The notes under the pieces are model-generated. The model saw only the letters and a list, made by a program, of their open reading frames with translations. It was not told the DNA's origin and did no database searches. This document shows positions 12,101 to 27,100 of a stretch of DNA of 64,000 bases, one piece after another. Each line of letters begins with the position of its first letter. Position 1 is the stretch's first letter. Source of the DNA: Gnetum montanum (Eukaryota > Streptophyta > Gnetopsida > Gnetales > Gnetaceae); the NCBI GenBank assembly GCA_015680685.1, contig MNCI01027451.1, forward strand, positions 124,769-188,768, read 5' to 3'. The translations under genes were made by a program, and so were the position numbers.

Positions 12101-15100
12101 TTCCAGCCATTAATAAGAAGTGGATAATTTGCATATAAATAAAATAGATGTCATCACACATGTCATGGAGCATACATTACCATCCCACATTGACTTTTCT
12201 CATGGCCCCACATTTTTGTTTTGTTTTAAGTCACTTTTTTTTTTGAGTAATGTTCGGGATTTATAATTAAAAAAAGAATCTATGTACAACCAAGAGAATT
12301 CATGTCCTTGGAACCCCACTCAACCAGAGAGCACGACCAGGACTAGGACCCATCCCCAAAAAAACAACACCCTTAGAACCATCCGTAACATTAGCAATAT
12401 TGCCCGCAATAGGATGGCCACCACAAGATAGCCAAAACAAGAAACCCGAATCTACATCCTAAACTTCGACGAGCATGCCACAGCCTAAAACAAAAAAAGC
12501 TCCACTCGCAAGACTTAAGGGTGCCAAACCCCCAAATCCACAATCCAAAAAAGAACTGCGTGTGCATTAGTTTCGTTTCTTCGGTTCGATGCTCGCCTTC
12601 CCTGCATGGTTGCAAGTTGCCATCACCTCCCGAGCGAACTCCACCTGCATCTACTCTTGTAGCTCTCCCTCTAGCATGTATTGTAGCTCTCGCCTAAAGT
12701 GTGCATCTTGCCTTTGTTTGAACCACCCCTGGTGTTGGTGTAGCTTGGCCCTTTGGCACTCCGTTTGATCAGAAGCTTGCCAGATAACCTCCTCCCTCAT
12801 TGTCCACCATGCCTCTCAGATCTCCCTCTCCTCAGCCCTCAATTTCTCAGCTGTTGCCTTACATGCTTGGTTAATCAGCGTTGCAAGCTCACATGGGGCA
12901 GTTGTCCACTCTGAACCCCCTATCTTTGGCCCAAACTTGGAATAGCTCGGCCTTGCCTGTCTTCGACCCATCACTCACCCGCCTCTCTGCTCGCGCCAAC
13001 GATTGATTGGCTTCCAACGCAAAACATGCTCACCTCTGCACATATACCAACAGAAACGACACCAGTGCCTCTGGAACCACTAGCGTTCTTGCTTGCTACA
13101 ATGCCAAAATCAGCCCAGGGTGCTGTGTCGAAGACAATCTAACAAAAATTGCATCATGTTCCCCTACAGATCGTGCTTCAAACATTGCATCAACGCAAAG
13201 TGCACACAGAGTAGCCTATGTAGACAGCCAGATTTCACCAAGAAATAGTCAATCAACACAGTTGTAGCCAGCCACAGAGGGGATAGCCTTGATCTTTGCA
13301 TGTGCCTGTTGGGCATCCTAGACATATAACCCCTAAAAAATTCTGTGGCATGCCTTAGGGTATTAAAAGTAGTAGGGATAACCTCGCCCTCTGGTGGCAT
13401 GTCGATCACCTGCACGACATTAGTCTCTGTTAGCTGAATCTGCCTCCCTTGAAATATTGTTTTGGCTCCATTCCAATTGTCGAAGATGGTTTGGTTCCCC
13501 AAGCCCAGCTTCCCTTTGATCCTTTGTAGTATTGTTGCCCACCTTGCTTGCTCCACAAGATTCAACAAATTGGTGTTCTCCCTAAACTCCTTGACCACTG
13601 GCTCATGTCACTATGTTTGCCTCATAGCATTCGATGCTTCCTCCCAAAGATGCAGCCTTGCCCTAGCAATCTCCATTGGCAGTGGCAGCTGCTTTTCCCA
13701 AAAAATCAAATGATTTTGGCCTTTCGACTCAACCCACAAAACAACGAGCTCCTTGGAATCACCGGTAAGCTTGATTGGATGTGCCAAACATGCCACCCTC
13801 CAAACTGTTTGAATATGCGAACAAGAATACAGAAAATGCTCTAAGGTTTCACATTTCCTCTCACATAGCAAGCAATTTGGATGAACGTTTATGCCCCACT
13901 CTCTCAGTATCCCCCTAACCGGTAGTGCTCTATGGAAAATAAGCCACTTGAATGCTTTGATCTTTTCGAGTAGCCTTCCTTTTTATGCATTCTTCCACCT
14001 ATCAGTTGGCGGATACATGATCCTAGTAATCTTCGCAGGCACCTGACCTAGAAGACCTTTTCCAACCATCTCTTGGGCATGCTTGTAGACGTATTGCCAA
14101 AGCCGTGACCCCCTAACATCTGCCTCCCATCTACTATATTTCTGCCTAAGCATCCTAACCCATTGAGCCTACCTATCCCTTGGCTTAATCAATCGATTTG
14201 TCAACCTCTGTAGACCCAACCTACTCTCATCTTTGAAAGATAAGATGCCAATCCCCCCTGCATTTCTTGGTCTAGAAGTGTTCTCCTAGCACACCGAGTG
14301 AAGCTTTTGACCCCCCTTCCCCCTTGACCATATAAATCTTTGAATAACCTGATTGATCTTTTGGATAGTCCTTGCTGGTGGAATAACCATGGAAGCTGTG
14401 AACCCTGCCATGGCCATTAGAACCAAAGATGCCAACAACATCTTACCCTTTTGTGATAGGAAGCGATTACCCAAAGCATAGTTTTTTGTTGTTCTCTATG
14501 AATCAACACCATCCAAGTCTTTTGATGATGCCATTCAAAAAAGGGGATTCTTACATAAGAGTCTTTAGGGAGTCCTGATAGAATTCCCAGCATCTGTGAA
14601 ATCCTCCCTTTGACTTCCATTGCTATGTTGATCATGTGTATATCTGACTTAGCTTTGTTGATCTCCAACCCCACTTCTTGTCCCAAATGCACCATGGCCC
14701 TCACAAGTGCCATGGCTTGAGGCACTACAGCCCACGAAAAAAGAATTGTGTTTTTAGCATAGTGTTGGTCAAGACATCGTACTCCAGAAATCTCCGCACC
14801 CCCATCCCCTCAAAAATGCAATAGTGGAGTAAATCCATCATTAAAATGAACAACAACAAGGACAACAGCTTCCCTTGTTGTAGTTCCTTTCTTGGCATAT
14901 GGAACCCCCAAAGTCTTTCATCCGCATCGAAGGAGTACTTACCTAGACTTTGTAAATGAATGCATAGTTTAATGAAATCGGGGCTAAACCCTTTATGAAT
15001 CATTACCTCCTCCATGGCCTCCCAGCTCATCGTGATGTCCAATTTAAGTCACTTTTCTTCTTAGTTTATATGCTATGAGGGTTTCTAATTTATTTTTGGC

Positions 15101-18100
15101 CTTTTATTTATTTTTCACATTTCCCATGATTTATCTAGTAAAAATCATTGATACTAAACTTTTTGTTCACCCAACATTCTACACTTGTCGAGTTGATCGT
15201 AACAAGCACAAACATGCCATAACTTCCATGTTAGAAATTAATTTTTTGATTGAATCAAGTAAAATATGGTCCGACTAGGTACCTTTTTAATCGTTTAATA
15301 TTAAATCTCAAAATCTGGGGTTCGAATTGAAAAATTGATTGTAGATCTATACTTTAGATGTAAAGTTGAGTTAGTCTACCAAATTTGAGTGTAATCTGTC
15401 AACTTTGAATTTTGATGTATTTTGATTAATTAAATATTTAATAAATTAAAAATTCTAACTAGACGTCAAAATAAACCATGAATCCACATCATGTAAAATT
15501 TCTAATATTATTCTAAAATAATGCTAGACTTTGCAATGCTTATTCATTATATATATATATATATGAAACTTATAAGAATTAGAAATAAATAGTAATCTTG
15601 CTTATGTCTCCCAAATAAAGGTCTTTATATTACTTAGAAGTATTAGTCACATCTACAAATATATATAAGCTTTAAAAGAAATTGAAGTCTAAGTATTTAA
15701 TAGAGTACCAAGGTCACATGTACAAATATGGGGCATTACAATCCTCATGGGTGCACAACAGATGAGTTTTGTTAAAGGATGATATCTCTAGGACCAAATC
15801 ATCCTCTTGCAAGAAATACTGCACTCCTTGAAGGAGACTAGGTATCTAGGTATGTGCCTCAAACTCGACATAACAAAAGCCTATGACATCGTTAGCTAGA
15901 CTGCTCTTAGACATATCATGGGCAAAAAGGGACTACATCCAAATTTTGTTAATCTATGCATCCACCTCCAAGAGTCGGGTGTCTATTTGTTTGATATCAA
16001 TGGGAAGTTCTGGGGGATTTTCCTCCCTTGGTCGATGATTAAGACAAGGGGATCGTCTTTCACCCTACCTCTTTGTCTTAGCTATGGACATATTGCATAC
16101 ATACTGTAAGTTGGAAGGGGTTTGAGGGCTGTAAATTGTCGGGGTGGAGTGTCTCTCGGAACACTATGTGGATGATACCATCCTATTTACTTGGGCTATG
16201 GTCCCCTAGGCCCATGCACTAAACAGAGCCCTAAGCAGGATGCTTGTGGAGCTTGGGTTGGAAATAAACAGAGGTAAGTTTGGACTACATATATTTAATG
16301 TTGATGGGTGTGTGAAGTTGTTGGTTTGCCAAGTGTTGGGCATCCTTCCTAGGACGTTGGCAGACTCTTATTTGGGCATACCCATGTATGCTTGGCATCG
16401 GAAGGTTTCCTGGTCCATCCTGCTCCCAAAGATCTAGCAACGAATTAGACATTGGACTAATCTTTTGCTCACCAGAAAGGGGCGGGTTGTTCTAGCAACT
16501 TTGGTGCTTTCCGCTATTGCTAGTTTCACCACCATTGTGGCCTCCCTACCGGTGGGCATTATTTAGTGGGTGGATTAGTTAGTTAGGAACTTCATTTGGT
16601 CCAGGGGTAAAGGCAGGGAATGTATGCACCTTGTTTGTTGGGACATGATGGCCAAACCTAAGGCAATTGGGGGCCTTGGGGTTTTGGAGTTCTAATATGT
16701 CATCACTATGGGGTACCGATCGCTCACCAACCACCTGATGCAAACTAATGACAACTCTACACAGTGGATTCTCCTCATGAGAACTAAATACCAACGATGG
16801 ATTGCAGGAGCTCAGGAGTCCTACATTTGGTGGGCTTTATGTAGACATGTGCTTATAATGTTCCAAAGGGACATGCTAGGGGCATGGTTGCAGGACATCA
16901 ATAAACAAAAGTACTTGATGGTTGAAGGTTGGGAGAGTATTTGGGTGGGTAGACTCCCTGAGAAAATAAAAGTCTTTCTTTGGCTCATGCTACATTTTGT
17001 GTTGTTGCTTTGTGCTTTGCTTTGTGAGCGAGGTGTGAATGTTCATGGTACTTGTCCACTATGCGCCTTAGCCCCTAAAACATTTCATCACTTCCTACAT
17101 CAATTTGAATTCTCTGGTGTTGTTTGGCGGGCTGCAGCTCTGCATCCTCCACTTAAACTTGATGGAAATTCCAAGGTGATCCTAACGCTATGGTGCTTGT
17201 GGAGGGCATGTAATGCTCTTATCTTCTAGTTTGTACCTCTTTCCCCTCCTGCATAGATTATGGTGCTTGGGTTGAGACTGTGGCATGAAGCTTCAAATGC
17301 GATGGGGATCACACCCACGTACAAGCCTGCATGCTTTGGATATTAAGGGAATCAAGGCCTTTGGGGTATGGTGTTGCACGTGGGGTGGGTTGACTAGCTT
17401 CCGTCATTGGAAGGGGACCCAACACTTGTTGATAGGGCTTTTTTTCGAAACTAGAGGAATGACTTCACAACTTACTATGGTGTGTAGATCATGCTTATTG
17501 AAGCCACCATTGCCTATTACCTAGACATACCCTAAATTGGTGAAGTGATTCTTCCTATGAGGCGGGGCCTCTAGGACACTGTGGAGTTTTTTTGGGGGGT
17601 TGTTCCTAAAATAGGGAGTGTGAAGGTTCCTAAATCAGCCTTGTCGTTGATATGGTAGGATGGTGCCAAGTTGGTCGACCATTTTTTTGTCTAGTCGGGC
17701 AATGTCTGGAAACTTCAAGGAACTCACTTAACTTTCCTAAAATGTTTGAGTTAGGGTCACAATGTGAACTTGCCTAAATTCTTCGTTGCTTCATTGCAAT
17801 GCTAGCAATGGGGTAGGCATTTAAGGCTCATCTTGGCTCTATGGAGGGTGCAAAGGCCTTTGACTCCACGGCTGACTTGGCCCACCCTCTTCTACATGGT
17901 TTATGAATGATGTTGGCCCCTCCTTGAGTCCTTTGTTGGTATGGTAGAGGGACATATGGAGTTTTTTGGGGATGGGATGGGGATGGGCACGAAGGAAGGG
18001 TCCTCACAACAGATGTCCCAAGAACATTTTGAGGCAAAGCTAGTTAAGGTTGTCGAAGGTGCCTCTGTGGCTGCCTTGGTAGAGGAATGGGCCTTATGGG

Positions 18101-21100
18101 AGGCTAAATGGTAGGAGCGGGAGCAGGAGTTCAGCCAATTGTTGGAATAGATAGTGCTACAACACATAGAGGTGGCTAAAGAGGAACATAGGTGGCGTGA
18201 CATGAGGGAGGTGACTCTTAGAAATAAGGTTGAAGAGGAGTTGCACAGGCATGTGAGGTTATAGAAGTGGAGCAAAGAGAGATATTGCCTAGAGGAAGAG
18301 TAGTTGTAGTAGCAACATGACCTAGCTCCCGAAACCAACATACACAGTTGGTTTCAAAACAAGAAGTGCCCGTATGTTGTCATGAATGTAAATCACAACA
18401 TTGGATTGCCTTGTGTAGATATATCAAAAGAACTTATGCTAAGCTCCACCTGGATAGCCCTGACAACGAAGTAGTGTGATGCCAAAAGGAGGAAGAATAC
18501 AAGGTTTTCCAATAGGCCATAGCCTTTATAAACATTGAAAGGCATCGGGTGGTTCTAGATGCAATCCACTCTTAGGAATGGGCTATATGCCCATGCACTC
18601 AATTGTATAGATTGTCGTAGGACCCATGGGTGTGGTCCCCCTCTTTGTAGTGCTGGGTTTGAGTATGTCGTTGGTTGGGGTTTGGCCTTGTTGTTTCTTG
18701 GGCCTGTTTGATGATTTCAACCTCTTTGTTTTTCTATTTTCATGCAGTTTTTAGGATACCTGTCTATTGTGTTGGGGTTTGTTCAGGTGGACTGATCTTG
18801 TGTTGTTGTTTGTTGGAATTAGGCTTTGTTTTTTTTTTTTGGCATTTTGGGTTAGGGGGTTACGCCCTCCCTTCCTCTTCTTTTGTTGTACATATGTTTA
18901 ACACTAATATAATCTCTTGAACTTAAAAAAATAAAAAAAAAGAAACATCTTAAAAGGTTCCTAGATGTAATCAAAATCTAAATTGTTTTAGAGGAAAAGG
19001 TTAGGATAGTTGCTAGTCTATGTAGTCCACATCAATTGCATATACAACCTATTAAGGATAGGGTGCAAATGGCAATGGTGCGTGGCCTAGCCCACTGGTG
19101 GTTAGCCCCAAGGGACACACTACGAAGGGATATGATGTAGGGGGTTCTGGGACGGTGGATAGGGACATTGAGGAATGCTCTTGCTCGGATGACGTCTTGC
19201 ACCTCCGGGTCAATGGACTGTCAGTGGAGAGGCTGCAGATGATGGAGCGTGGTCTGATAGGGCGGTTTGTGTCCTCTGGCGCCTGCCCCTAGATGGACCT
19301 CATCTGAGGGTGGACAAAGGAGGTGTGGGGAGTAGGGGTGGTTGACATGCAAAGCTTGTCGGAGGACATGCTTTTGTTTATTTTTTAGAGGAAGGAAGAC
19401 CGCGATACAGTCCTTTATGGTAGACTATGGTTCTATGATGCCAAAGGCCTCGCTCTAACCCCTTGGTGGCTAGGGACATATAAAGAACTAGACTTGTTTG
19501 CTCGCATGCTAGTTTGGGTGCATGTTTCTAGGATCTTGTGGGAAATGTGGAGCCTAGACTTTCTAAGACGTATTGTGGGGTTTTTTCGGGAGTTCATCAC
19601 CTTCGATAGGGTGATGTAGTTGATGGAATGGATGAGTTTTGCCTAGTTTTGTGTATGGCAGACCTTGTCCTCAAAGGACTTAATCAAGGAGGTTGTGCTC
19701 GAACTCCCTAGTGGCGAGGAATGACTTCAAGCAAAGTTCAAAAATTTGGAGATTGTATTGCTGGTGGAGAAAGCACCGTTCCCTNNNNNNNNNNGGGTTG
19801 CTCCCTTTGCAGGAAGAATGGATATCGTGAGCCTGACTGTTGGGTTTGGGGTGGGGAGGCACGGTTAGCTTGGTTTGAGACACGTGAACCAGGAGTTGGC
19901 AGGGGCTGGACAACTATTGGACAAAAGGGACAATTGTTGGTGCCACCCTTCACACCCCCCCCCTTGGGCTTCCTTGCCCCCTTAGGCCTCCTTGCTGTTG
20001 TGGGAGTAGGCATGCTGCTCTTCTCCAGTCTCTTTGCCCTCGGTTGAGCCAACTATGCCTGGGATCAACACCTTTAATCTAATGTTGACCAAGAGGCAGG
20101 TCTGCTGGGAGATTAACTGCTCTCGAATTGTGTACATTCCCAAACGTGCCAATACCTCTTCTTCGGCTTACTTTTGATCCATAGGGGTCTGTAACGTGTT
20201 GGTCCAAATTTTCTCTAAGATGCTCATGTGGAGAATGGTCCCCATCATGCTCAGGCTCGTCAGGGACCATTAGACGGGGTTCGTTTAGGGAAGGACCCTG
20301 CAAGACCAGGTGCTCTTCATGCAGGAGCTCCTTCACTCCTTGCATCTCTCAAAATTCCCTAGATTGTGCCTCAAGTTAGACATCGCAAAGGCATACAATA
20401 CGGTTAGTTGGGAGGTGCTTACCACCATAATGAGGTAGAAAGGATTTGATCTAGAATTCATCCAACTATGTATTCACCTACAATTGTTAGCTACGTTCTC
20501 CTTCGATGTGGGAGGGTGATTGTGGGGACTCTTGTCCCTTGGAAGGGGATTGTGGCAAGGGAACCCTCTTTTGCCTTTGTCCTTTATCATCGTCGTGGAC
20601 TCATTGAAGTACTATTGCAAGGTTGCTAGGGTGGGGGGGCCTTAGAATTGCTAGGGTGGAGTGTCTCGTTGAACACTGTGTTGATTAGTGGGGTTGGGGT
20701 CCCACAAGCATGAGGCATTAACTAGGTGCTTACGTGGATGGTTGATGAGCTCGGCTTGGTGATAAATCATGAGAAGTCATCGACACAGTTCCTTAACCTT
20801 GACGCGCAGGTTAAGAGGTGGGTCATGCAACTTCTGGGGGTCCCTTCTAGGATGGTCTAGGACTCCTATATGGGCATTCTGTTGTTTGCTTGGTGCAGGT
20901 GTGTGGCCTGGGGGATGGTGCTAGCAAAAATTGAGAGTCAACTTGAAAAGGACGGATGGTGCTGGTGTTGGGGGTGCTAGTGGCAATAGCACATTTTGTG
21001 GCTGTTGCGGCTACCCCCCTCCCCAACAAGCCAAGATACAGGCTATTGACCAACATGTTCATAATTTCATGTGGTTGGGAGGTAGAAAGGTTGGGGGGGT

Positions 21101-24100
21101 GGGGGGTGCAAATTGTCCTACACTTCGCATTTCAATGTCTCTACATGTGTGCCACATGGCACCCGATAGGATGGCCTTCCCCTTTGACGCTCTTGGGAAA
21201 CTCAAAGGCCATGTTACTTTTATGGGAGGCCTAGAAAACCCGGAATCATAAAGTCTCTCAAAAACATCGCTTGCTGCCCCCTTGTGCAGGTGGCTTTACA
21301 GGCTAAGAGAGTGTGGGTAGAAATTGTGGCAGCAATGTGCATCGACAGGTGCAACAGCTGAGCATGAAAAATCTAACTATTCCTTGCCTTCCACAATGTC
21401 CACAAAATTGCTGCAACTGCAATTCATTCAATAGTACCATTCGGAGGTGAGGCAACTGTAGCAGCATACCTAGCCATCACAGACATTAGACTTCATGATA
21501 AAGTAACCATACATTAGACTTCATGATAAAGAAATATTAAAGTAACCATACATCAAACTTCATGATAAATCAATAAAGAAAATGCATACAAGTAATGAGT
21601 ACTTGTTTCACATCCCCAACCAAGCTAATGTAAGCGGTGAGGCACCACATTCTATTAGCACAACTTCATATTTATACATGGAGCCTTACAACCATATTCC
21701 TAAAATAGCTTTTGATCTATTCCTTGTTCATAGGGATCTCCTCTCATTATGTATCTTATTATTTATGGGATTTCTCTCTATCTTATGTACCTTGAATAGG
21801 TACAAAACATCATCCTCTTAATTTAGTATTTGCCACATGTAATGTTGGCATTATCCTCACATTTCCACCGATTATCTGAACCACACGATGTAGGGTGGTG
21901 ACCAATTTCCAAGACTTAAATCCAACATGCAAAACACAACACATGATGTTTATGATGATACTTATTCATGACCAACCTTGTTTGAGAATCTTGTATGTTC
22001 GAATATTTAGGAAAATTCATCTCTCAACCAAAATTGGTATATTATTATCATACAAAAAGATGCATAAGGGGTGATGGGAGAGGGGCCCCTTGGACAAACA
22101 AAAAATCAACAACGTTAGGGGAGAAGGCTCCCAAAGCCAAATAGGGCCAGGAAATAGGCAAACAAAAGCATGTGGCAGGAAGTGAGGTAGTGAAGGGACC
22201 TCAGCTCATGACTATGATTCTCGATAAAGCCTAAAAATTGACAACAAAGGTTTTTAAGAAATGGATAGAAGCAATAAACCATCAAGGAAGAGGCCATGAT
22301 TTAGAAACAAAAATGGCTTTTCCTACCCATGTACCTTATTCACAATGCCATGCTCCTCCTTAGAATGGATGAAGCTAACATTCTGCTGAAGAGCTTGGTA
22401 CCAGTCCTTCCTTTGCTTTCGTTGATTGGCATCCAAACCATGTGTCGTGTTTGGGTGCAAAGAAAAGGACATCCGTCTGATGTAGGAGTGGAGGATGTGC
22501 CATTGGGTTTTCCTATTGATAGCCAAGTTAACATAGGGACATTTTCTAGACCTGAATCCCTCCCTGGTATTTGATTCATGATGTGCCATGAAGTGTACCT
22601 TTAATGACTATTGAAGACAATGTTAATGGCTACAGTGTGTAGTTAATTTGCAAAGATATATATTCAAATAATTCATAATGCAATATATTTATGCTTTTAT
22701 TTACTATATGAATGCAGGACATTGCCAAAGTTTTTGAAGGAGGATTTTGATCTTATCTTTGATGAACTTGATGATAATTATAATTTTCAGGTATAATTTG
22801 CTAGTTTTCATCTGATATGAAGTTGTTTAAGCAGAAGCAAAAAATGTATTCATAAAAACGTTAAATGTTGTAACCAGTTTTGGAATTTTTTGGAGAATGT
22901 CTAAATTTACTGGATGGAATTTTCCATGATTTTGGTTTATTGTTACACACAAATATTCACAATTCATAAAATCATTCTGCTTCTTAGTCCATTGTTAAGG
23001 GGTCTTGCCCTCACTACCTGGAGGCTGAGGGCACATCAGGATAAAGATCTTTTCTTCTGCGCTCCAGTTTGGATTCGTGTTTCTGGGATGCCTTAGGAGG
23101 TGTGGACACTAGAGTTTTTCTAGTCTTTGGCAACTTATTTCGAGGAATTCATCACAGGAGATAAACCAACCAGGACTATGGAGAGGATGGGCTTTGCTTG
23201 TATTTGTGTTTGGAGATTGCTCTCTCCAAAAGACTTGCTCCATGACTTAGTCTTGGCCCTTCCCTCAAAAGGAGGAGAGGATAATGGTGGAGTATGAGAA
23301 TTTGCTCACGGAGAGCAAGAAATCCGGGCCCAATCGGGGCCCTTGTTAACACTGCAAGAAAGCGGGGCACACTACAGCAAATTGCTAGGTCTAGCCAAAC
23401 GCAATGGATGCTGGAGGATGGTAGCAGGTTAAACCAAAGCATAAAAAGGGATCCAAGGAACGAACAAGGACTATTGATTCATGGGCCCCCCCAAAGGGGG
23501 GCAAAGGAGGTAAGATGGAGTAAATCATCAAAGGTGACCAGGAAAAAGGGTGCGCAAGGCCCAAAATCTTCCTCTATTCCTAATGTGGGGTTTACCACTT
23601 TGCCTAAGGCCCACCTATTGGGGCTAACATCTTGGATGCTTCTAACAACATGCTCAACTAGAGATAAATTTGTTGGGAGATTAATTGTTTGCAGGTTGTG
23701 CTTCTCCCTAAGATAGCATGTTCTATTGAGCCATCACAGTTTAGGCCAATTGGAGTCTGCAATACGCTCTTGTGCCTTTTCACCACGATGCTTGTTAGAA
23801 GATTGGCACCTTTGATGGCAAAGTTGGTCAGGAATAATCAGATTGGTTTCATTAAGGACTAACTCCTTCATTACGTAGACAATATGATTATCTTTACACA
23901 GGCCTTGGTGTCGCAGGCCAAGGCATTGGACAGGGTGTTAATTTGTTTAGCTGAGGAGGTGGGTCTCGAGGTTAATTGGGCCAAATCTATGGTGTATATG
24001 ATGAGCATTGATGAAAAGGATGGGATTGTGTAGATCTTGGGGGTTTTGCCTAGGCAGCAGTAGGATACGTATCTTGGCTTCCCAATCAGAGATAGACCTA

Positions 24101-27100
24101 GATCAATTTGTTGAAGTAGTTGCAGATGCGGCTTGGCCACTGGACCAATCGCTTTCTGATTTGCAAGGGTAGGATTCTACTTGCTTTTGCGGTGCTGTTG
24201 CCCATTGCTTGATTTACTGCGTCTCTCACTTCTCCCCCCTTGGACATTGGGAATATAAAGTGGATCAATTAATAGGAAGGTTTGTTTGGTTGGGTGGAAA
24301 AGGTAGACATTGCCTACATTTACTTCAGTGGGATAAGGTCACTTGGTCTAGAAATGCGAGAGGAGAGGGAATTTTCAAATATGCAGATCTGATTTTAATG
24401 GGGCAACAACTTATGTTGCAATTGACCAACGGTAGTTTGGACATTCCGCCATGGGTATGGCTCATGCATAATAAGTATCACCAATGGGTGGCCACGCGTT
24501 AGGATTTGGGATTGTGGCGGGCCCTTTGTTACCATGCCCTTTGATGAATCAACTTGTGCTACAACATGTGTCACTGTGTGAGCTCATAAGGTCTCAATAT
24601 TCGATGGTTTTCGCGTTGATTGTGGTGTGGCAGGGGAGATTGCTAGAAAAGCTAAAGACTTTTCTTTGGCTTGTTAACCATATGGCTATGCCCATGCGTG
24701 TCGCTATTTGATGATGAGGATTAAACATAGATGACAAGTGTCTTACATGCAGAAGGTTGGCGGAAATGTGGGGACACTTTGCTTTTGTCTACTTGTTTAG
24801 TTAGGCCATGTGGCGGGCAGCTCGTTTACCCCTCCCCATCCTTTTAACAGGAGACTCTTAGGCCATAGCCATCCTTTGGTGCTTGTGGCATGCACAAAAC
24901 AATCTCATTTTCCGATAGGTGCCTCTTCCTTTGTCGGCAGACATCGTTGTGGAATGAAGGTTGTATGTTCTGGGAAGAAGCTTTGACGGTGATGGGAGCT
25001 ATGTTGACATTCCAACCCTCGTGGGCATGGTAGTAGAACAACTCTACATTGTGGGACCTGGTGCATTTGGTGGCATGGGAAGGCCTACTTCCCAAGCTTG
25101 TGTGGGACTTGACCTTGCTAGATGGTGAATTTTTCTGCAATTGGTAGGGTACCTCCATTATGTTCCATGGTGTCAAGATTAATCTTACTGAAGATGTGTT
25201 GGCTAGGGAATGGATTCACAAGGCTTAGGAAGACGTTGAGTGATAGGAACAACTATTACGGGCTCATAAGTCAAATGCCATGGCCTAGATGTGGGCAGGT
25301 AAATGCTTGTACATGCAAATGTGCATCAATCGAGATGCACTGTGGTTGGTGCTACGTCATCATATTCGGCTTTCCTTTGCACCACTCCACCTAGATGGAA
25401 AGGGGTTGGCCACTAAATAGGCTAGAAAGGTAGAGGCCTTTAAAAACTCCTAGGAGGCTGCGACATTTGTTTCTACAAAGGAGTTCTGTGTGCAGCTGGA
25501 TGTGCTGCATGCTAGTCTTATTCCACATTGCTGTTGTGACAGGTTGCCTCAGCATCTGTAGGAGTGGGGGTTCTTGGTTTTTCCACATTGGGGATGTCTT
25601 GGTTGTGTTTTCAAGAGTTAGGTTTTTTTTTCTATTTCTATCTCTGGTCGTTTTTGTTATGTTCTTTTTAGTTTTGTTGTATCGCATGTTTGCAAGTTTT
25701 TCATCTTTTCTGTAAAAGGTTGGGGGCTGCTTGTGGCCATTTTGAAGTTTATGGGGCTGTTTGAGGCTGGTTTTTGTTTAAGCTCGGGGCTGCCTGCCTT
25801 GAGGCAGGGTGCTGATTGTATGTCGTTTTGGCTGGGGGCCTTACTGGTGTGTTTTTGTTTTAACCTCTGTACATATCTTTTTTCTTGATAATACATTCCC
25901 GAAAGTTTTTCCAAGAAAAAAAAAAGGTATTCTTTCAAAATCAGGAAGGTTTGTTTCAAGTTGACTGTAGCTCTAAGAACCTGCCCAATTTCCATTGAAA
26001 AGTAATTGTAAAGATAAAGTTCAATTGCTGTTTCTCTCAAATTACATATGCATAAACTGAATAGGTACTTAGAGAACAGGAAAGTAATACTAAGGTGACC
26101 GTAATATGAGCAATAGGTTGGTTCGTTATGAATAAGAGGTTGGTTAGGATGGTCCTTAAAAACATTTGATTAGCCTGTAACTGATAAACAAGATCAATAA
26201 GTCTATTGTATTTTTAATACTTGCATTCAACCGTGCCCTGTCAAGGACAGATGATTTTAATCCATGAATTTAATTTTCTGTTTAAATTTTCCAATATTCA
26301 TATTCATATTATTATTTTAATGCGGAAATGTAGCATGTCAATGAAATTGTCTGGGAGAGTACAATGAGAACAGTCTAATACCTTAGAAGAATTATTAAGC
26401 CATGTGCATTTAATTTATTCTTGTTTATCACCAGAAGACCAAATTCATAAAATAGCTTAGTGAGGAACCTTTTTAATAGATGAACCTCGTGGCTTGTTTT
26501 GATTCCATTCCTACTACAGAGATGGAAATAATTGGACAAGACATGCTAAAGTATAAAGCTTCGTATTTGAAAAATAAAATTGTTTGCATCAGAACCCAGT
26601 TGTTTCAATTTTGGGTTAAAGCTTAATTACTCATTGTGAGGATCCTCAAACATATATAATTAGCCTTTTTAACTTTTTAATTACATCCTCTGTGAATTAT
26701 ATGTTTGGGCTTGTCCTCTACAGATCGATAAATCAGAGTTCTCGGATCTATGTCATGCCATTTCCTTGCAATTTGAGAAGGAACCTCAGGTAACATCTGT
26801 CTTCTAGTATGTAACTAATTACTTTGAATGAAAATTATAATTTTTTAATGTATTGATTATATGGAATGGCATGTACGTTTCAGATTTCTTGGTTTCAAAA
26901 GTATGAATTCTACGGTTCAGCATCATGCAGTTGTGTTAAGGACTTTGTGAAGAGCAATGCCTTCGATTACATTGTCATTTTTGTACTTCTATTGAATTTC
27001 GTGACAGTGTTGATTGAGACAACGGTATGACTTCCCATTTTTTGTGTATTGCTTTTAGTTTGCTCAAGTAAATTTAGCCCATGATGTATTGTGCCAATTT

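Noticed and set aside
25030-25550. J-like module as an independent host DNAJ pseudogene
   Set aside because: Every copy lies at the same place between LINE ORF2 sequence and the LINE 3' UTR, and the 42174-42925 copy is enclosed with the LINE tail by a target-site duplication, so it is part of the LINE.
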